Shown: positions 8,841 through 18,379, numbered from the stretch's first letter. The stretch is 64,000 nucleotides of DNA from Lachnospiraceae bacterium A4 (GCA_000403215.2 KE159562.1:221556-285555); one strand, 5' to 3'. The notes: generated from the letters alone by a model not told the origin. Numbers and translations: made by a program.

Positions 8841-10529
8841 ATGAACAAGTACAGCATTAAAGCAGCGGCATGTGCCCTTGTAGGAACACTTTCGTTATCC
8901 GGCTATCAGACAACTCTTGAAGCGAAACTTAACAACACGTCGGACGTGCCTGCAGCGGGAGTTGCAGTTGTACTGGATGAGAGCAGTACTATACAGGACC
9001 TTCAAGTGGAGGTGGTTCAGAACATTGCTTATCTTGAAAGTGCTTCAGGATTACAGCCTAATATCGTGACGGCATCTGAGAAAGTTGCACTGGCAGAAGC
9101 GCCGAGCAGTGTTGTGATGTCAAATACCAAAAAAGCGACGGCAAAGGTATCGACAGAGTTTGTACAGGAACTGAGCGAGGCAGTCAGCGAGACAGAGCTC
9201 TTAGCGGCAGATGAAGAGGAGTCTGAGAACGCAGAAGCTGCTCATTCGGTGGAAACTCCAGCAGAGTCACAGGAGACGGATGAATCAGAGTGGGAAACGA
9301 CGGGCTGGGGTACTTTAGACCAGGAATTGACAACACAGGAAGCATCTGAGGAGGCGTCCAGCGGTGAGACAGACAGCGCAGAGCAGACCTCAGAAAGCAG
9401 CACAGAGGAGACCACGACAGAAGATTCAACGGAGGATGACTTCGAGACCAGCGCAGGATTTTCCGCACTGGATACATATGACGATACAGAGGAGACAGCA
9501 GAGTCCGATACAGAACTCGAAACAGAGAGTGAGACAGAGACAGAAACACAGGAGGATGCACAGGACTTTTCCGGTCTTGTCATCGCGAGAGTGACCAATT
9601 ATGTCAATGTCAGAAGCATTCCGAGCGAGGAAGGCGAGATTGTCGGAAAGCTGTATGATAAGTCCGTTGGCGAGTTTATCGAGGAGAAGGACGGCTGGTA
9701 CAAGATTGTATCAGGAAATTGTACAGGCTATGTCAAGGGTGAGTATTGTGTAGTCGGCGAGGAAGCTGAGGCGCTTGCCAAAGAAGTTGGGACAACCTAT
9801 GCAATTGTCAATACCACAACATTGAAGGTCCGTAAAGAAGCCAGCACAGAATCCGCAGTACTTGGACTTGTGCCGATCGAGGAGGAGCTGGTCGTAGTCG
9901 AGGAGCTTGATGGCTGGGTTAAGATTGCCATTGAAGAGGGTGACGGCTACGTTTCAAGAGACTATGTAAATCTCAGGACAGATTTCGTACATGCGGAGTC
10001 CAGAGAGGAAGAGGAAGCAAGACTTGCCGCAGAGGCGAGAGCGCGCGAGGAGGCAAGAGCAGCGGCAGCGGCAACTGAGGCGTCGAGAGCACAGCAGCAG
10101 GCAGAGGTACAGGTACAAAAGTCGGAGGCAAATCAGGCTGCGATTGATTCCGCGCGCAATATTGCGGCGGCGTCTGTAGGAAGCGAGATGGGCAAATCAG
10201 TGATCGACTATGCGACACAATTTGTCGGAAATCCCTACGTGTGGGGAGGCTCAAGCCTGACAAATGGTACAGACTGCTCTGGTTTTGTTATGAGCGTATA
10301 TTCTAATTTTGGTGTCAGTCTGCCACATTCATCATCAGCGCTTAGAAGTAAGGGATATGATGTTGGCGGACTTGAAAATGCACAGCCAGGTGATATTGTG
10401 TGCTATTCTGGTCATGTCGGTCTCTATGTTGGGAATGGTCAGATTGTGCATGCCAGCACATCGAAGACAGGAATCATTGTATCAAGTGCTACATACCGAA
10501 ATATATTGGCAGTGAGAAGAATTTTCTAA
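8841..10529 (+). CDS. Secreted SH3-domain NlpC/P60 cell-wall hydrolase
   Basis: A 562-aa exported endopeptidase that would cleave peptidoglycan stem peptides. Order: N-terminal signal-like segment (MNKYSIKAAACALVGTLSLSG), a long acidic Ser/Thr/Glu-rich low-complexity linker (about residues 120-245), two bacterial SH3 domains (about 248-305 and 325-385, each with VNVRS or LKVRK and DGWYK or DGWVK), an Ala/Glu/Arg-rich coiled-coil (about 390-440), and a C-terminal NlpC/P60 domain. The catalytic Cys is in TDCSGFV (residue 479) and the His in GHVGLYV (residue 525). GGAGG precedes the ATG. The promoter and terminator show a single-gene unit. Confidence 0.92.
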   Translation: MNKYSIKAAACALVGTLSLSGYQTTLEAKLNNTSDVPAAGVAVVLDESSTIQDLQVEVVQNIAYLESASGLQPNIVTASEKVALAEAPSSVVMSNTKKATAKVSTEFVQELSEAVSETELLAADEEESENAEAAHSVETPAESQETDESEWETTGWGTLDQELTTQEASEEASSGETDSAEQTSESSTEETTTEDSTEDDFETSAGFSALDTYDDTEETAESDTELETESETETETQEDAQDFSGLVIARVTNYVNVRSIPSEEGEIVGKLYDKSVGEFIEEKDGWYKIVSGNCTGYVKGEYCVVGEEAEALAKEVGTTYAIVNTTTLKVRKEASTESAVLGLVPIEEELVVVEELDGWVKIAIEEGDGYVSRDYVNLRTDFVHAESREEEEARLAAEARAREEARAAAAATEASRAQQQAEVQVQKSEANQAAIDSARNIAAASVGSEMGKSVIDYATQFVGNPYVWGGSSLTNGTDCSGFVMSVYSNFGVSLPHSSSALRSKGYDVGGLENAQPGDIVCYSGHVGLYVGNGQIVHASTSKTGIIVSSATYRNILAVRRIF

Positions 10530-10542
10530 AAGAGCTTTAGCG

Positions 10543-10573
10543 GTGGATAACGGAAGTTGTCCACTTTTTTTTC
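10543..10573 (+). terminator. Intrinsic terminator after the NlpC/P60 gene
   Basis: Stem GTGGATAAC / GTTGTCCAC (one G-T pair) with a 4-nt loop and a run of nine T. The stem itself contains TTATCCAC on the minus strand, so it overlaps a near-DnaA box. Confidence 0.85.
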
Positions 10574-10750
10574 GTGGAAAAATTCAGCGTTTGTGCCGGT
10601 GTCTGAACCGTCTGAAGAGCACAGTTTGCCCTCTTTATTCAAGCGCCCGCCAAAGGGAAATGAGCGCATTTCATGCATAAGAAAAAAGTGCACAAAAAAA
10701 CAGAGATATTCCGCGGGCAGGTATCAGCCACCTCGCACTGCATTCACAAT

Positions 10751-10859
10751 TTATCCACATGAAAAAAGGATAAAGTGTGCGGAAAATAAAGTTATACACC
10801 GATTTATCCACAATATCCACAGCGTTGAACGGGTTTTCTTGTGGAAAACCTGAGGATAA
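10751..10859. other. Cluster of DnaA-box-like sites
   Basis: Two perfect TTATCCACA boxes (10751-10759 and 10804-10812) and three sites with one mismatch: ATATCCACA at 10813-10821, and on the minus strand TTTTCCACA at 10840-10848 and TTATCCTCA at 10851-10859. A weaker site, TTATACACC, is at 10792-10800 (two mismatches). An AT-rich tract follows to about 11000. No dnaA, dnaN or rpmH is nearby. The region 10574-10750 contains no gene. Confidence 0.55.
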
Positions 10860-11016
10860 CATACAAACGGATATTTTGTATAAAAAGACGAAAATAGTAA
10901 TTTTTTGGAAAAAATGGCATAATTTTATTGACATTTAGATACTGCTGAATTTGATAAAATATGTCTAAAAAAGGACTAAGATTTACAAAAAAATTAGAAT
11001 ATCTTCCCAAAAGTTG

Positions 11017-11045
11017 TTGGAAAATATAGAGGGATATGCTATAAT
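11017..11045 (+). promoter_or_regulatory. Promoter of hpf
   Basis: TTGGAA, 17-bp spacer, TATAAT with an extended TG upstream of the -10. Confidence 0.7.
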
Positions 11046-11105
11046 CAAAATACAATAAAAGTGACAAGCTTTATTGTCAATTAAGTGGGAAGGGAAGTGG
11101 ACATA

Positions 11106-11639
11106 ATGAAATTTATTATCAGCGGTAAGAACATTGATGTAACGCCCGGTCTGAGGGCAGCAGTTGAGGACAAAATCGGCAAGCTGGAGAAATATTTCAC
11201 GCCAGAAACGGAGGTACACGCGACATTAAGCGTCGAGAAGGAGCGGCAGAAGATCGAAGTTACCATTCCCATGAAAGGAAACATCATTCGTTCAGAACAG
11301 GTAAGCAATGATATGTATGTATCAGTGGATTTGGCGGCGGAAGTGATCGAGCGCCAGCTAAAGAAATATAGAACCAAGTTCAGAGCAGACCAGCAGGCAG
11401 GAGCCGCAAGCCTCAGAACCGACTTCATAGAGAGAGAGGTTGAGGAGGAAGATGAGGAGGTGCGCATTGTCCGCACAAAGAAATTTGACATCAAGCCAAT
11501 GTATGCGGAGGACGCCTGTGTTCAGATGGAGCTTTTGGGACATGATTTCTATGTGTTCTGCAATGCGGAGACAGACGAGGTTAATGTGGTGTACAAGCGT
11601 AAGGGTAATACGTATGGTTTGATAGAACCGGAAAACTAA
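11106..11639 (+). CDS. hpf: Ribosome hibernation promoting factor, long form
   Basis: A 177-aa long-form HPF, which binds the 30S subunit in stationary phase and dimerises 70S ribosomes into inactive 100S particles. The N-terminal S30AE fold starts MKFIISGKNIDVTPGLR and spans about 100 residues. An acidic linker (EREVEEEDEEVRIVRTKKF) leads to the C-terminal dimerisation domain with MELLGHDFYVFCNAETDEVNVVYKRKGNTYGLI. The start was chosen because MKFIISGKN is the conserved family start; the longer frame adds seven non-conserved residues. Confidence 0.95.
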   Translation: MKFIISGKNIDVTPGLRAAVEDKIGKLEKYFTPETEVHATLSVEKERQKIEVTIPMKGNIIRSEQVSNDMYVSVDLAAEVIERQLKKYRTKFRADQQAGAASLRTDFIEREVEEEDEEVRIVRTKKFDIKPMYAEDACVQMELLGHDFYVFCNAETDEVNVVYKRKGNTYGLIEPEN

Positions 11640-11653
11640 ATAGGGATGTATGG

Positions 11654-11684
11654 ACAGGCGTTGGAAATCCGATGCCTGTTCTTT
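11654..11684 (+). terminator. Terminator of hpf
   Basis: An 11-position stem from ACAGGCG to TGCCTGT (two G-T pairs), 4-nt loop, followed by TCTTTT. Confidence 0.75.
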
Positions 11685-11765
11685 TATGCACACGGGCGCA
11701 CGCATATCACTATTTTTCGGTGCATATATATAGTTTGGATAATGTATTGACAGAATGGTGATTAT

Positions 11766-12812
11766 GTGAAGAATAAAATAATGACATGCCTGATTTTGAT
11801 GGCATTGACGCTGGCGGCGGGGATTGTCTGGTACGAGAACAGAGTGCAGGAGTTACAGGTCAGCCAGACAGGGAAGGACTTTATTAAATGGGTTGATTTT
11901 AATGCCTCAAAAGAAGCGATGAAGAAAGCATGTCTGCTGGATATAGAATCATATGAGTCGGAGGTCCATCTCGACTGGATTACACTGCTTGCGTATGCGG
12001 CGGTGCGCGGCGGCGGTGAATTTAATGACAAATCAGTCAAATACATAGAGGAGGCAGCGGAGAAGCTCTCCGCAAAAGAGACGACAGAGGAGGCGCTTCG
12101 CGAAAAGTACAAACATTTTTCATATTATCAAGAAGCCTACTCGGCGGTGCTTGGCGGTATGCTGGGGGAGTATGAGATTAAGGACGACAGCGGCAGTTAT
12201 CAAAAAAAGTACGGGCTCAAGGCGTACTCGCCAATTGCCGGCGGATTTGCGTATCAGGATTATGATGACTTTGGTGTGGGGCGGGATTTCGGCTACAAGC
12301 GGCAGCATCTCGGACACGACATGATGGGGCTTGTCGGCACGCCAATCATCGCAATCGAGTCCGGCTACGTGGAGGCGCTTGGCTGGAACCGCTACGGCGG
12401 ATGGCGCATCGGCATCCGCAGCTTTGACAAGAAGCGGTATTACTACTATGCACACCTGCGCCAGAACAGACCTTACGCCGAAGGACTCAAGGAGGGGGAC
12501 TACGTCACAGCGGGAGATGTGATCGGCTATATGGGACACACAGGCTACAGTGACAAGGAGAATGTGAATAATATCAAGACAGTGCATTTGCACGTAGGAC
12601 TTCAGCTAATTTTTGACGAATCACAGAAAGATGGAAACAATGAGATCTGGGTTGACTTTTACCAGCTTGCAGGATTTTTGAGCGCGCACAGATGTGAGGT
12701 AGAGCGCAATGATGTCTCGAAAGAGTGGGACAGAAAGTATGATATGAAAGACCCGGTAGTGCCAATTGAGGAAAATAATGTGAGAAGTACGAAGTCTCAC
12801 ACCAAAAAATGA
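11766..12812 (+). CDS. M23 family metallopeptidase, membrane-anchored
   Basis: A 348-aa LytM/M23-type peptidase with one N-terminal transmembrane segment (MTCLILMALTLAAGIVWY), a helical region, and a C-terminal M23 domain. Zinc-ligand motifs: GHDMMGLVG near residue 184 and HLHVGL near residue 274. YYYYAHLR lies between. M23 enzymes cut peptidoglycan cross-bridges; in clostridia similar proteins also act as sporulation factors such as SpoIIQ. The start is uncertain: GTG at 11766 or ATG at 11781, neither with a strong ribosome binding site. Confidence 0.85.
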   Translation: MKNKIMTCLILMALTLAAGIVWYENRVQELQVSQTGKDFIKWVDFNASKEAMKKACLLDIESYESEVHLDWITLLAYAAVRGGGEFNDKSVKYIEEAAEKLSAKETTEEALREKYKHFSYYQEAYSAVLGGMLGEYEIKDDSGSYQKKYGLKAYSPIAGGFAYQDYDDFGVGRDFGYKRQHLGHDMMGLVGTPIIAIESGYVEALGWNRYGGWRIGIRSFDKKRYYYYAHLRQNRPYAEGLKEGDYVTAGDVIGYMGHTGYSDKENVNNIKTVHLHVGLQLIFDESQKDGNNEIWVDFYQLAGFLSAHRCEVERNDVSKEWDRKYDMKDPVVPIEENNVRSTKSHTKK

Positions 12813-12968
12813 AACACTACGCAAAAGTGCATAAATCGCAAAAGGTAGAAACAATGCACAATAAATACGAAGAAAAAAACGCTGAGACACAACTGAAATA
12901 GATAAAATTGGATAATTTTAGCATGTAAAATTCGTCAATATTGTAATGAATCTCAAAAGACAAAAAGA

Positions 12969-12997
12969 TTGCTTTTTTTTTAACAATGTGATAAAAT
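12969..12997 (+). promoter_or_regulatory. Butyryl-CoA operon promoter with Rex-like box
   Basis: TTGCTT, 17-bp spacer, TAAAAT. The 18 bases beginning at the -35 (TTGCTTTTTTTTTAACAA, 12969-12986) match the clostridial Rex operator TTGTTAAnnnnTTAACAA at 11 of 14 fixed positions. Rex is the NADH-sensing repressor known to control butyrate genes in clostridia. The left half-site is weak, so this is suggestive only. Confidence 0.5.
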
Positions 12998-13046
12998 AAG
13001 CACAATGATTGTGATGAGCGCAATGAGGGAATAAAGTTTGAATATT

Positions 13047-13111
13047 GCACAAAAAGACTGCACTGAAAAGCACTCACTTGTGAGAAAATGTGATATTTTT
13101 TGTGCGTTTTT
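13047..13111 (+). promoter_or_regulatory. Structured leader hairpin of the butyryl-CoA operon
   Basis: GCACAAAAA (13047-13055) pairs with TTTTTGTGC (13097-13105), enclosing CTCACTTGTGAG, and is followed by GTTTTTT. This resembles a weak terminator or attenuator inside a leader of about 210 nt. The rest of 12813-13212 contains no gene. Confidence 0.4.
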
Positions 13112-13212
13112 TGAAAATATTTGTTTGTTGTGTCAGAAGAATCACAGTCACGTGTAAACTGATGGGATACATAAACCCCATTACAAGAGTATAAAAGATG
13201 GAGGAAAAGATA

Positions 13213-14397
13213 ATGGCAAAGAAAATTGTATTGGCAGGTGCATGTCGTACTGCAATCGGCACGATGGGCGGATCACTCAGCACAACTCCGGCTCAGGAGC
13301 TCGGTGCGATCGTAATCAAGGAAGCACTGAACAGGGCTGGTGTTCCGGCTGACAAGGTGGATCATGTGTATATGGGATGTGTTATTCAGGCGGGTCTCGG
13401 ACAGAATGTTGCACGTCAGTCGTCCATCAAGGCAGGACTCCCGATCGAGACACCGGCAGTCACAGTGAATGTCGTATGCGGTTCTGGTCTGAACTGTGTC
13501 AATATGGCAGCACAGATGATTCTGGCTGGCGATGCAGACATCGTGGTTGCAGGCGGTATGGAAAACATGTCTATGGCGCCCTTCGCACTTCCTAATGCAC
13601 GTTTCGGCTATAGAATGAACAATGGAGTGCTTGTAGATACCATGATTAAAGATGCACTCTGGGATGCATTCAATGACTATCATATGATTCAGACAGCAGA
13701 CAATATCTGTGACGAGTGGAAGATCACACGTGAAGAGCTCGATGAGTTCGCATTGAAGAGCCAGCAGAAGGCGGAGGCTGCTCAGAAGGCTGGCGCATTT
13801 GATAAGGAAATCGTTCCTGTCATGGTGAAGAAGAAAAAAGAGATGGTTGAGTTTAAGGTTGACGAGGGACCAAGAGCGGGCTCTACAATCGAGGGACTTG
13901 CAAAACTCCGCCCGATCAACAAGGATAAATATGTGACTGCTGGAAACGCTTCTGGTATCAATGACGGTGCGGCTGCGATCGTTGTCATGAGCGAAGAGAA
14001 GGCAAAAGAGTTAGGCGTGACACCGATGGCTGAGTGGGTTGCAGGCGCTCTTGTAGGCGTTAGACCTGAAGTGATGGGAATCGGTCCAGTGGCTTCTACA
14101 AAGAAAGTACTGGCTAAGACTGGCATGAAGATCGAGGACTTTGACATTATCGAGGCAAACGAGGCATTTGCGGCACAGTCCATCGCAGTAGGCAGAGATT
14201 TAGGCATTGATGTAGATAAGCAGCTCAATCCAAACGGCGGCGCAATCGCGCTGGGCCATCCAGTAGGTGCATCCGGCTGCCGGATCTTGGTAACACTGCT
14301 TCATGAGATGGAGGCAAAGGACGCGAAGACAGGTCTTGCGACACTTTGCATCGGCGGCGGCATGGGCTGTTCAACTGTTGTGAAGAAATACGAATAA
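13213..14397 (+). CDS. thlA: Acetyl-CoA C-acetyltransferase (thiolase)
   Basis: Condenses two acetyl-CoA to acetoacetyl-CoA, the first step to butyrate. 394 aa. The acyl-accepting Cys is residue 89 ([10 protein letters not shown]); the C-terminal catalytic segments are [17 protein letters not shown] and [10 protein letters not shown]. The start is at MAKKIVLAG with TGGAGG 8 nt upstream; the open frame four codons earlier includes the ribosome binding site. First gene of the thl-crt-hbd-bcd-etfB-etfA cluster. Confidence 0.96.
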   Translation: MAKKIVLAGACRTAIGTMGGSLSTTPAQELGAIVIKEALNRAGVPADKVDHVYMGCVIQAGLGQNVARQSSIKAGLPIETPAVTVNVVCGSGLNCVNMAAQMILAGDADIVVAGGMENMSMAPFALPNARFGYRMNNGVLVDTMIKDALWDAFNDYHMIQTADNICDEWKITREELDEFALKSQQKAEAAQKAGAFDKEIVPVMVKKKKEMVEFKVDEGPRAGSTIEGLAKLRPINKDKYVTAGNASGINDGAAAIVVMSEEKAKELGVTPMAEWVAGALVGVRPEVMGIGPVASTKKVLAKTGMKIEDFDIIEANEAFAAQSIAVGRDLGIDVDKQLNPNGGAIALGHPVGASGCRILVTLLHEMEAKDAKTGLATLCIGGGMGCSTVVKKYE

Positions 14398-14415
14398 TTG
14401 ATAGAACGATAAAAT

Positions 14416-14461
14416 GATAGAAATTCGAAGCTGGCAGTTTTGCCGACTGAGAATTTCTATC
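14416..14461 (+). promoter_or_regulatory. Hairpin between thlA and crt
   Basis: GATAGAAATTC pairs perfectly with GAATTTCTATC and encloses a second stem GGCA/TGCC. There is no U-run, so it is more likely an RNA processing or stability element than a terminator. Confidence 0.55.
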
Positions 14462-14523
14462 AAATGCATAAAGGCTACAGTATAAAAGCGAAATGTAAAA
14501 GATTGCTAAATTTGGAGGTAAGT

Positions 14524-15309
14524 ATGGAGTATATACTTTATGAAGCAAACGGCGCGGTTGGGAAGATTACGATCAATCGTGAAAAGGCTTTGAACGCACT
14601 CAATTCTCAGGTGCTGGACGAGCTCAATGAGACGCTTGACGCGGTAAATCTCGACGAGGTGAGATGTCTGATTCTCACAGGTGCAGGCACGAAATCCTTT
14701 GTGGCGGGCGCAGATATCGGTGAGATGAGCACACTCACAAAAGCCGAGGGTGAGGCGTTTGGCAAGAAGGGCAACGATGTGTTCAGAAAGCTTGAGACAT
14801 TCCCGATTCCAGTGATTGCAGCAGTAAACGGTTTTGCACTTGGCGGCGGCTGTGAGATCTCAATGAGCTGTGATATTCGTATCTGTTCTGAGAACGCAGT
14901 GTTTGGACAGCCTGAGGTTGGTCTTGGCATCACACCGGGCTTTGGCGGCACACAGCGGCTTGCGCGTCTTGTGGGCGCTGGCATGGCAAAGCAGATGATC
15001 TATACAGCCAGAAATATCAAGGCAGACGAGGCGCTCCGAATCGGTCTGGTCAATGCGGTATACCCTGCGGAAGAGCTGATGGCACAGGCTGAAAAAATGG
15101 CGGCAGGCATCGCAAAGAATGCGCCGATCGCTGTGCGCAACTGCAAGAAGGCGATCAACGAGGGTCTTGATGTAGATATGGACAAGGCAATCGTGATCGA
15201 GGAGAAGTTATTTGGCGACTGCTTTGAGACTGAAGACCAGAAGTATGGCATGGCATTCTTCCTTGACAAGAACAAGGAGAAGGTAAAGGAGCCGTTCAAG
15301 AACTGCTAA
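14524..15309 (+). CDS. crt: 3-hydroxybutyryl-CoA dehydratase (crotonase)
   Basis: Dehydrates 3-hydroxybutyryl-CoA to crotonyl-CoA. A 261-aa enoyl-CoA hydratase fold: oxyanion-hole segments AGADIGEM and ALGGGCEISMSCD, catalytic glutamates around CEISMSCDIRI and GQPEVGLGITPG. The start MEYILYEANG has GGAGG upstream at proper spacing; the frame is open for a further 28 codons but that part covers the hairpin after thlA. Confidence 0.95.
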   Translation: MEYILYEANGAVGKITINREKALNALNSQVLDELNETLDAVNLDEVRCLILTGAGTKSFVAGADIGEMSTLTKAEGEAFGKKGNDVFRKLETFPIPVIAAVNGFALGGGCEISMSCDIRICSENAVFGQPEVGLGITPGFGGTQRLARLVGAGMAKQMIYTARNIKADEALRIGLVNAVYPAEELMAQAEKMAAGIAKNAPIAVRNCKKAINEGLDVDMDKAIVIEEKLFGDCFETEDQKYGMAFFLDKNKEKVKEPFKNC

Positions 15310-15333
15310 CTGTAAAAGGAGATCTATAAGGAT

Positions 15334-15372
15334 ATGGCATTTCTTGTGGAGAGCATGAAGAAAAATAAATAG
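15334..15372 (+). CDS. Possible 12-codon leader peptide between crt and hbd
   Basis: An AAAGGAGA lies ahead of an ATG that opens a reading frame MAFLVESMKKNK and stop, 22 bp upstream of hbd. It could couple translation, be a gene remnant, or be chance. Confidence 0.2.
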   Translation: MAFLVESMKKNK

Positions 15373-15394
15373 TATGATATAAGGAGGACAAACA

Positions 15395-16237
15395 ATGAAG
15401 GTAGGTATTATCGGCGCTGGAACAATGGGTTCCGGCATTGCACAGGCATTTGCAATGACAGACGGTTATGAGGTATGCTTATGTGATATTAAGCAGGAGT
15501 TTGCAGACGGCGGAAAGGCGAAGATTTTAAAGAATCTGAACTTCCTCGTTAGCAAGGAAAAGATCACACAGGAGAAGGCAGATGCAATCGCAGCAAAGAT
15601 CGCTACAGGATTGAAAGATATCTGTACAGACTGCGATCTTGTGATTGAGGTTGCGCCTGAGAAGATGGAAATCAAGAAGTCAACCTTCAAGGAATTGCAG
15701 GACATTGTAAAGCCAGAGTGTATCTTTGCCACTAATACTTCTTCCCTTTCAATCACTGAGATGGGTGCAGGACTGGACCGTCCGCTGATTGGTATGCACT
15801 TCTTTAATCCGGCAGACAGAATGAAGCTGGTAGAGGTAATTGCTGGTGCGAACACACCCGCGGATTTGGTAGAGAAGATCAAAGGCATCGCTTCTGAGAT
15901 TGGCAAGACTCCTGTAGAGGTGAACGAGGCAGCAGGCTTCGTTGTAAACAGAATCCTCATTCCGATGATCAATGAAGCAATCAATGTATATGCAGCGGGC
16001 GTTGCAAGTGTTGCTGACATTGATGTTGCGATGCAGCTTGGCGCAAATCATCCGATGGGACCTCTGGCACTTGGCGATTACATAGGATTGGATATCGTAC
16101 TTGCGATTATGGAAGTAATCTATGCAGAGACAGGCGATTCGAAGTATGCGCCTTCACCGCTTCTGAGAAAGATGGTGCGCGCTGGAAAGCTTGGCAAAAA
16201 GACGGGCGCTGGTTTCTATGATTACACGAAGAAATAA
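15395..16237 (+). CDS. hbd: 3-hydroxybutyryl-CoA dehydrogenase
   Basis: Reduces acetoacetyl-CoA to 3-hydroxybutyryl-CoA. 280 aa, the standard single-domain-pair length. NAD(P) motif VGIIGAGTMGSGIAQAF at the N-terminus; catalytic His in GMHFFNPADRMKLVEVI; the C-terminal dimer domain carries AAGFVVNRILIPMINEA. AAGGAGG precedes the ATG. Lying between crt and bcd is one of the standard gene orders in butyrate-forming Lachnospiraceae. Confidence 0.96.
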   Translation: MKVGIIGAGTMGSGIAQAFAMTDGYEVCLCDIKQEFADGGKAKILKNLNFLVSKEKITQEKADAIAAKIATGLKDICTDCDLVIEVAPEKMEIKKSTFKELQDIVKPECIFATNTSSLSITEMGAGLDRPLIGMHFFNPADRMKLVEVIAGANTPADLVEKIKGIASEIGKTPVEVNEAAGFVVNRILIPMINEAINVYAAGVASVADIDVAMQLGANHPMGPLALGDYIGLDIVLAIMEVIYAETGDSKYAPSPLLRKMVRAGKLGKKTGAGFYDYTKK

Positions 16238-16333
16238 TTGATACAATAATATTGCGGCAAGGCACTGTATGATGAGTATGGTGACTTGCTGTTCATAATG
16301 AGTATAAAGCATATTAAATGGAGGAAAAAGAAC

Positions 16334-17500
16334 ATGGATTTTACATTAAGTAAAGAGCATGAGATGGCGAGAACTCTTTTCAGAGAGTTTGCTGAAAAGG
16401 AGGTTAAACCCCTTGCAATCGAGGTAGATGAGACAGAGGAGTTTCCAAAAGCTACTGTTGAGAAAATGGCAAAGGCTGGTTTCATGGGTATTCCTATTCC
16501 GAAGGAGTACGGCGGACAGGGCTGTGATGTCCTCACGTATGCAATGTGCGTTGAGGAGTTGGCAAAGGTTTGTGGTACGACAGCGGTTATCGTGTCTGCA
16601 CATACATCTCTTTGCTGCGATCCGATTCTTACATATGGTACAGAAGAGCAGAAGCAGAAATATCTGCCAGATCTTGCAAGCGGCAAGAAGATTGGTGCTT
16701 TTGGTCTGACCGAGCCGGGCGCTGGTACAGATGCACAGGGACAGCAGACAAAGGCTGTGCTTGAAGGCGATGAGTGGGTGCTCAACGGATCAAAGATTTT
16801 TATTACAAACGGTAAGGAAGCAGATGTATATGTGATTTTTGCCATCACAGGCATGATTGAGAAACGCGGCAGAATGACAAAGGAAATCTCAGCGTTTATC
16901 GTGGAGAAGGGCACACCGGGCTTCTCATTTGGTACGAAGGAAAAGAAGATGGGTATCCGCGGTTCATCAACCTATGAGCTGATTTTCACAGACTGCCGGA
17001 TTCCTAAGGACAATATGCTGGGACAGCAGGGCAAGGGCTTTGGCATCGCGATGCATACACTTGACGGCGGACGTATTGGTATCGCTGCACAGGCACTCGG
17101 CATCGGTGAGGGTGCGCTTGACAGAACGATTGCGTATGTTCAGGAGAGAAAGCAGTTTGGACGTGCGATCGGCGCTTTCCAGAATACACAGTTCCAGCTT
17201 GCAGATATGGCGACAAAGGCACAGGCTGCACAGTTTATGGTATATAAGGCTGCATGTACAAAGGACCAGTACACAAAGGATCACAAGACTTCTTACAATG
17301 TAGAGGCTGCTATGGCGAAGCTGTATGCTGCTGAGATGGCGATGGAAGTGACCACAAAGGCAGTACAGCTTCACGGCGGTTACGGCTACACAAGAGAGTA
17401 CGAAGTAGAGCGCATGATGAGAGATGCCAAGATCACGGAAATTTACGAGGGAACAAGCGAAGTTCAGAGAATGGTTATCTCCGCGAACTTGTTAAAATAA
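16334..17500 (+). CDS. bcd: Butyryl-CoA dehydrogenase
   Basis: A 388-aa acyl-CoA dehydrogenase that, with EtfBA, reduces crotonyl-CoA to butyryl-CoA, in clostridia by flavin-based bifurcation coupled to ferredoxin reduction. Seen: FGLTEPGAGTD (FAD and substrate contact), the LHGGYGYTREYEVERMMRDAK region and catalytic Glu in ITEIYEGTSEVQRMVI near the C-terminus. The start MDFTLSKEHEMAR has GGAGG upstream. The etf genes follow within 70 bp. Confidence 0.95.
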   Translation: MDFTLSKEHEMARTLFREFAEKEVKPLAIEVDETEEFPKATVEKMAKAGFMGIPIPKEYGGQGCDVLTYAMCVEELAKVCGTTAVIVSAHTSLCCDPILTYGTEEQKQKYLPDLASGKKIGAFGLTEPGAGTDAQGQQTKAVLEGDEWVLNGSKIFITNGKEADVYVIFAITGMIEKRGRMTKEISAFIVEKGTPGFSFGTKEKKMGIRGSSTYELIFTDCRIPKDNMLGQQGKGFGIAMHTLDGGRIGIAAQALGIGEGALDRTIAYVQERKQFGRAIGAFQNTQFQLADMATKAQAAQFMVYKAACTKDQYTKDHKTSYNVEAAMAKLYAAEMAMEVTTKAVQLHGGYGYTREYEVERMMRDAKITEIYEGTSEVQRMVISANLLK

Positions 17501-17567
17501 AAACCCGAAAAGGCAGTGTTTTCCGTGGCGGATGATGATAATAAAATAAAATATAAGGAGAATAAAC

Positions 17568-18350
17568 ATGAAAGTTGTAGTATGTGTAAAACAGGTACCT
17601 GATACAAAGGGTGGCGTAAAGTTCAATCCTGATGGTACACTTGATAGAGCAGCTATGCTGACAATCATGAACCCTGATGACAAGGCAGGTCTGGAGGCAG
17701 CATTGAGATTAAAGGATCAGTATGGCGCAGAAGTAACTGTTGTGACAATGGGACTTCCAAAGGCAGAGGAAGTGCTTCGCGAGGCAATGGCGATGGGCGC
17801 TGACAAGGGTATTCTTGTGACGGACAGAGTTCTCGGAGGAGCAGATACATGGGCTACTTCACAGACATTGGCAGGCGCGATCAGAAATCTCGATTATGAC
17901 CTTATCATCACAGGACGTCAGGCGATTGACGGCGATACAGCACAGGTTGGTCCTCAGATTTCCGAGCATCTTGGTATCCCTGTTATCTCCTATGCACAGA
18001 AGATTCAGATCGAGGGTGACAGTGTTGTGGTAGAGCGCCAGTATGACGACAGATATCATGTATTAAAGGCTAAGATGCCTTGTCTGATCACAGCACTTGC
18101 AGAATTAAATGAGCCTCGTTATATGACACCGGGTGGAATTTTCGATGCATACAAGGCAGAGATTACCACATGGGGCAGAGCTGACTTGAAAGATGTAGAG
18201 GATTCTAATCTTGGCTTGAAGGGTTCACCGACACAGATTGCCAGAGCATCTGACAAGGTTCGAAAAGGAAAAGGTGAGAAGGTTGCATTAGACCCTTCAG
18301 AATCTGTAGAATACATCATGAACAAGTTAAAAGAGAAGCATGTGATCTAA
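17568..18350 (+). CDS. etfB: Electron transfer flavoprotein, beta subunit
   Basis: A 260-aa EtfB. N-terminal MKVVVCVKQVPDTKGGVKFNPDGTL, then DKAGLEAALRLKDQYGAEVTVVTMGLPKAEEVLREAMAMGAD as separate family blocks, and the recognition-loop signature region with ELNEPRYMTPGGI. In Bcd-Etf complexes the beta subunit holds the bifurcating FAD and takes NADH electrons. AAGGAGA precedes the ATG. Confidence 0.95.
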   Translation: MKVVVCVKQVPDTKGGVKFNPDGTLDRAAMLTIMNPDDKAGLEAALRLKDQYGAEVTVVTMGLPKAEEVLREAMAMGADKGILVTDRVLGGADTWATSQTLAGAIRNLDYDLIITGRQAIDGDTAQVGPQISEHLGIPVISYAQKIQIEGDSVVVERQYDDRYHVLKAKMPCLITALAELNEPRYMTPGGIFDAYKAEITTWGRADLKDVEDSNLGLKGSPTQIARASDKVRKGKGEKVALDPSESVEYIMNKLKEKHVI

Positions 18351-18379
18351 TGAATGCTTAATATGAAATCATAGATTTC

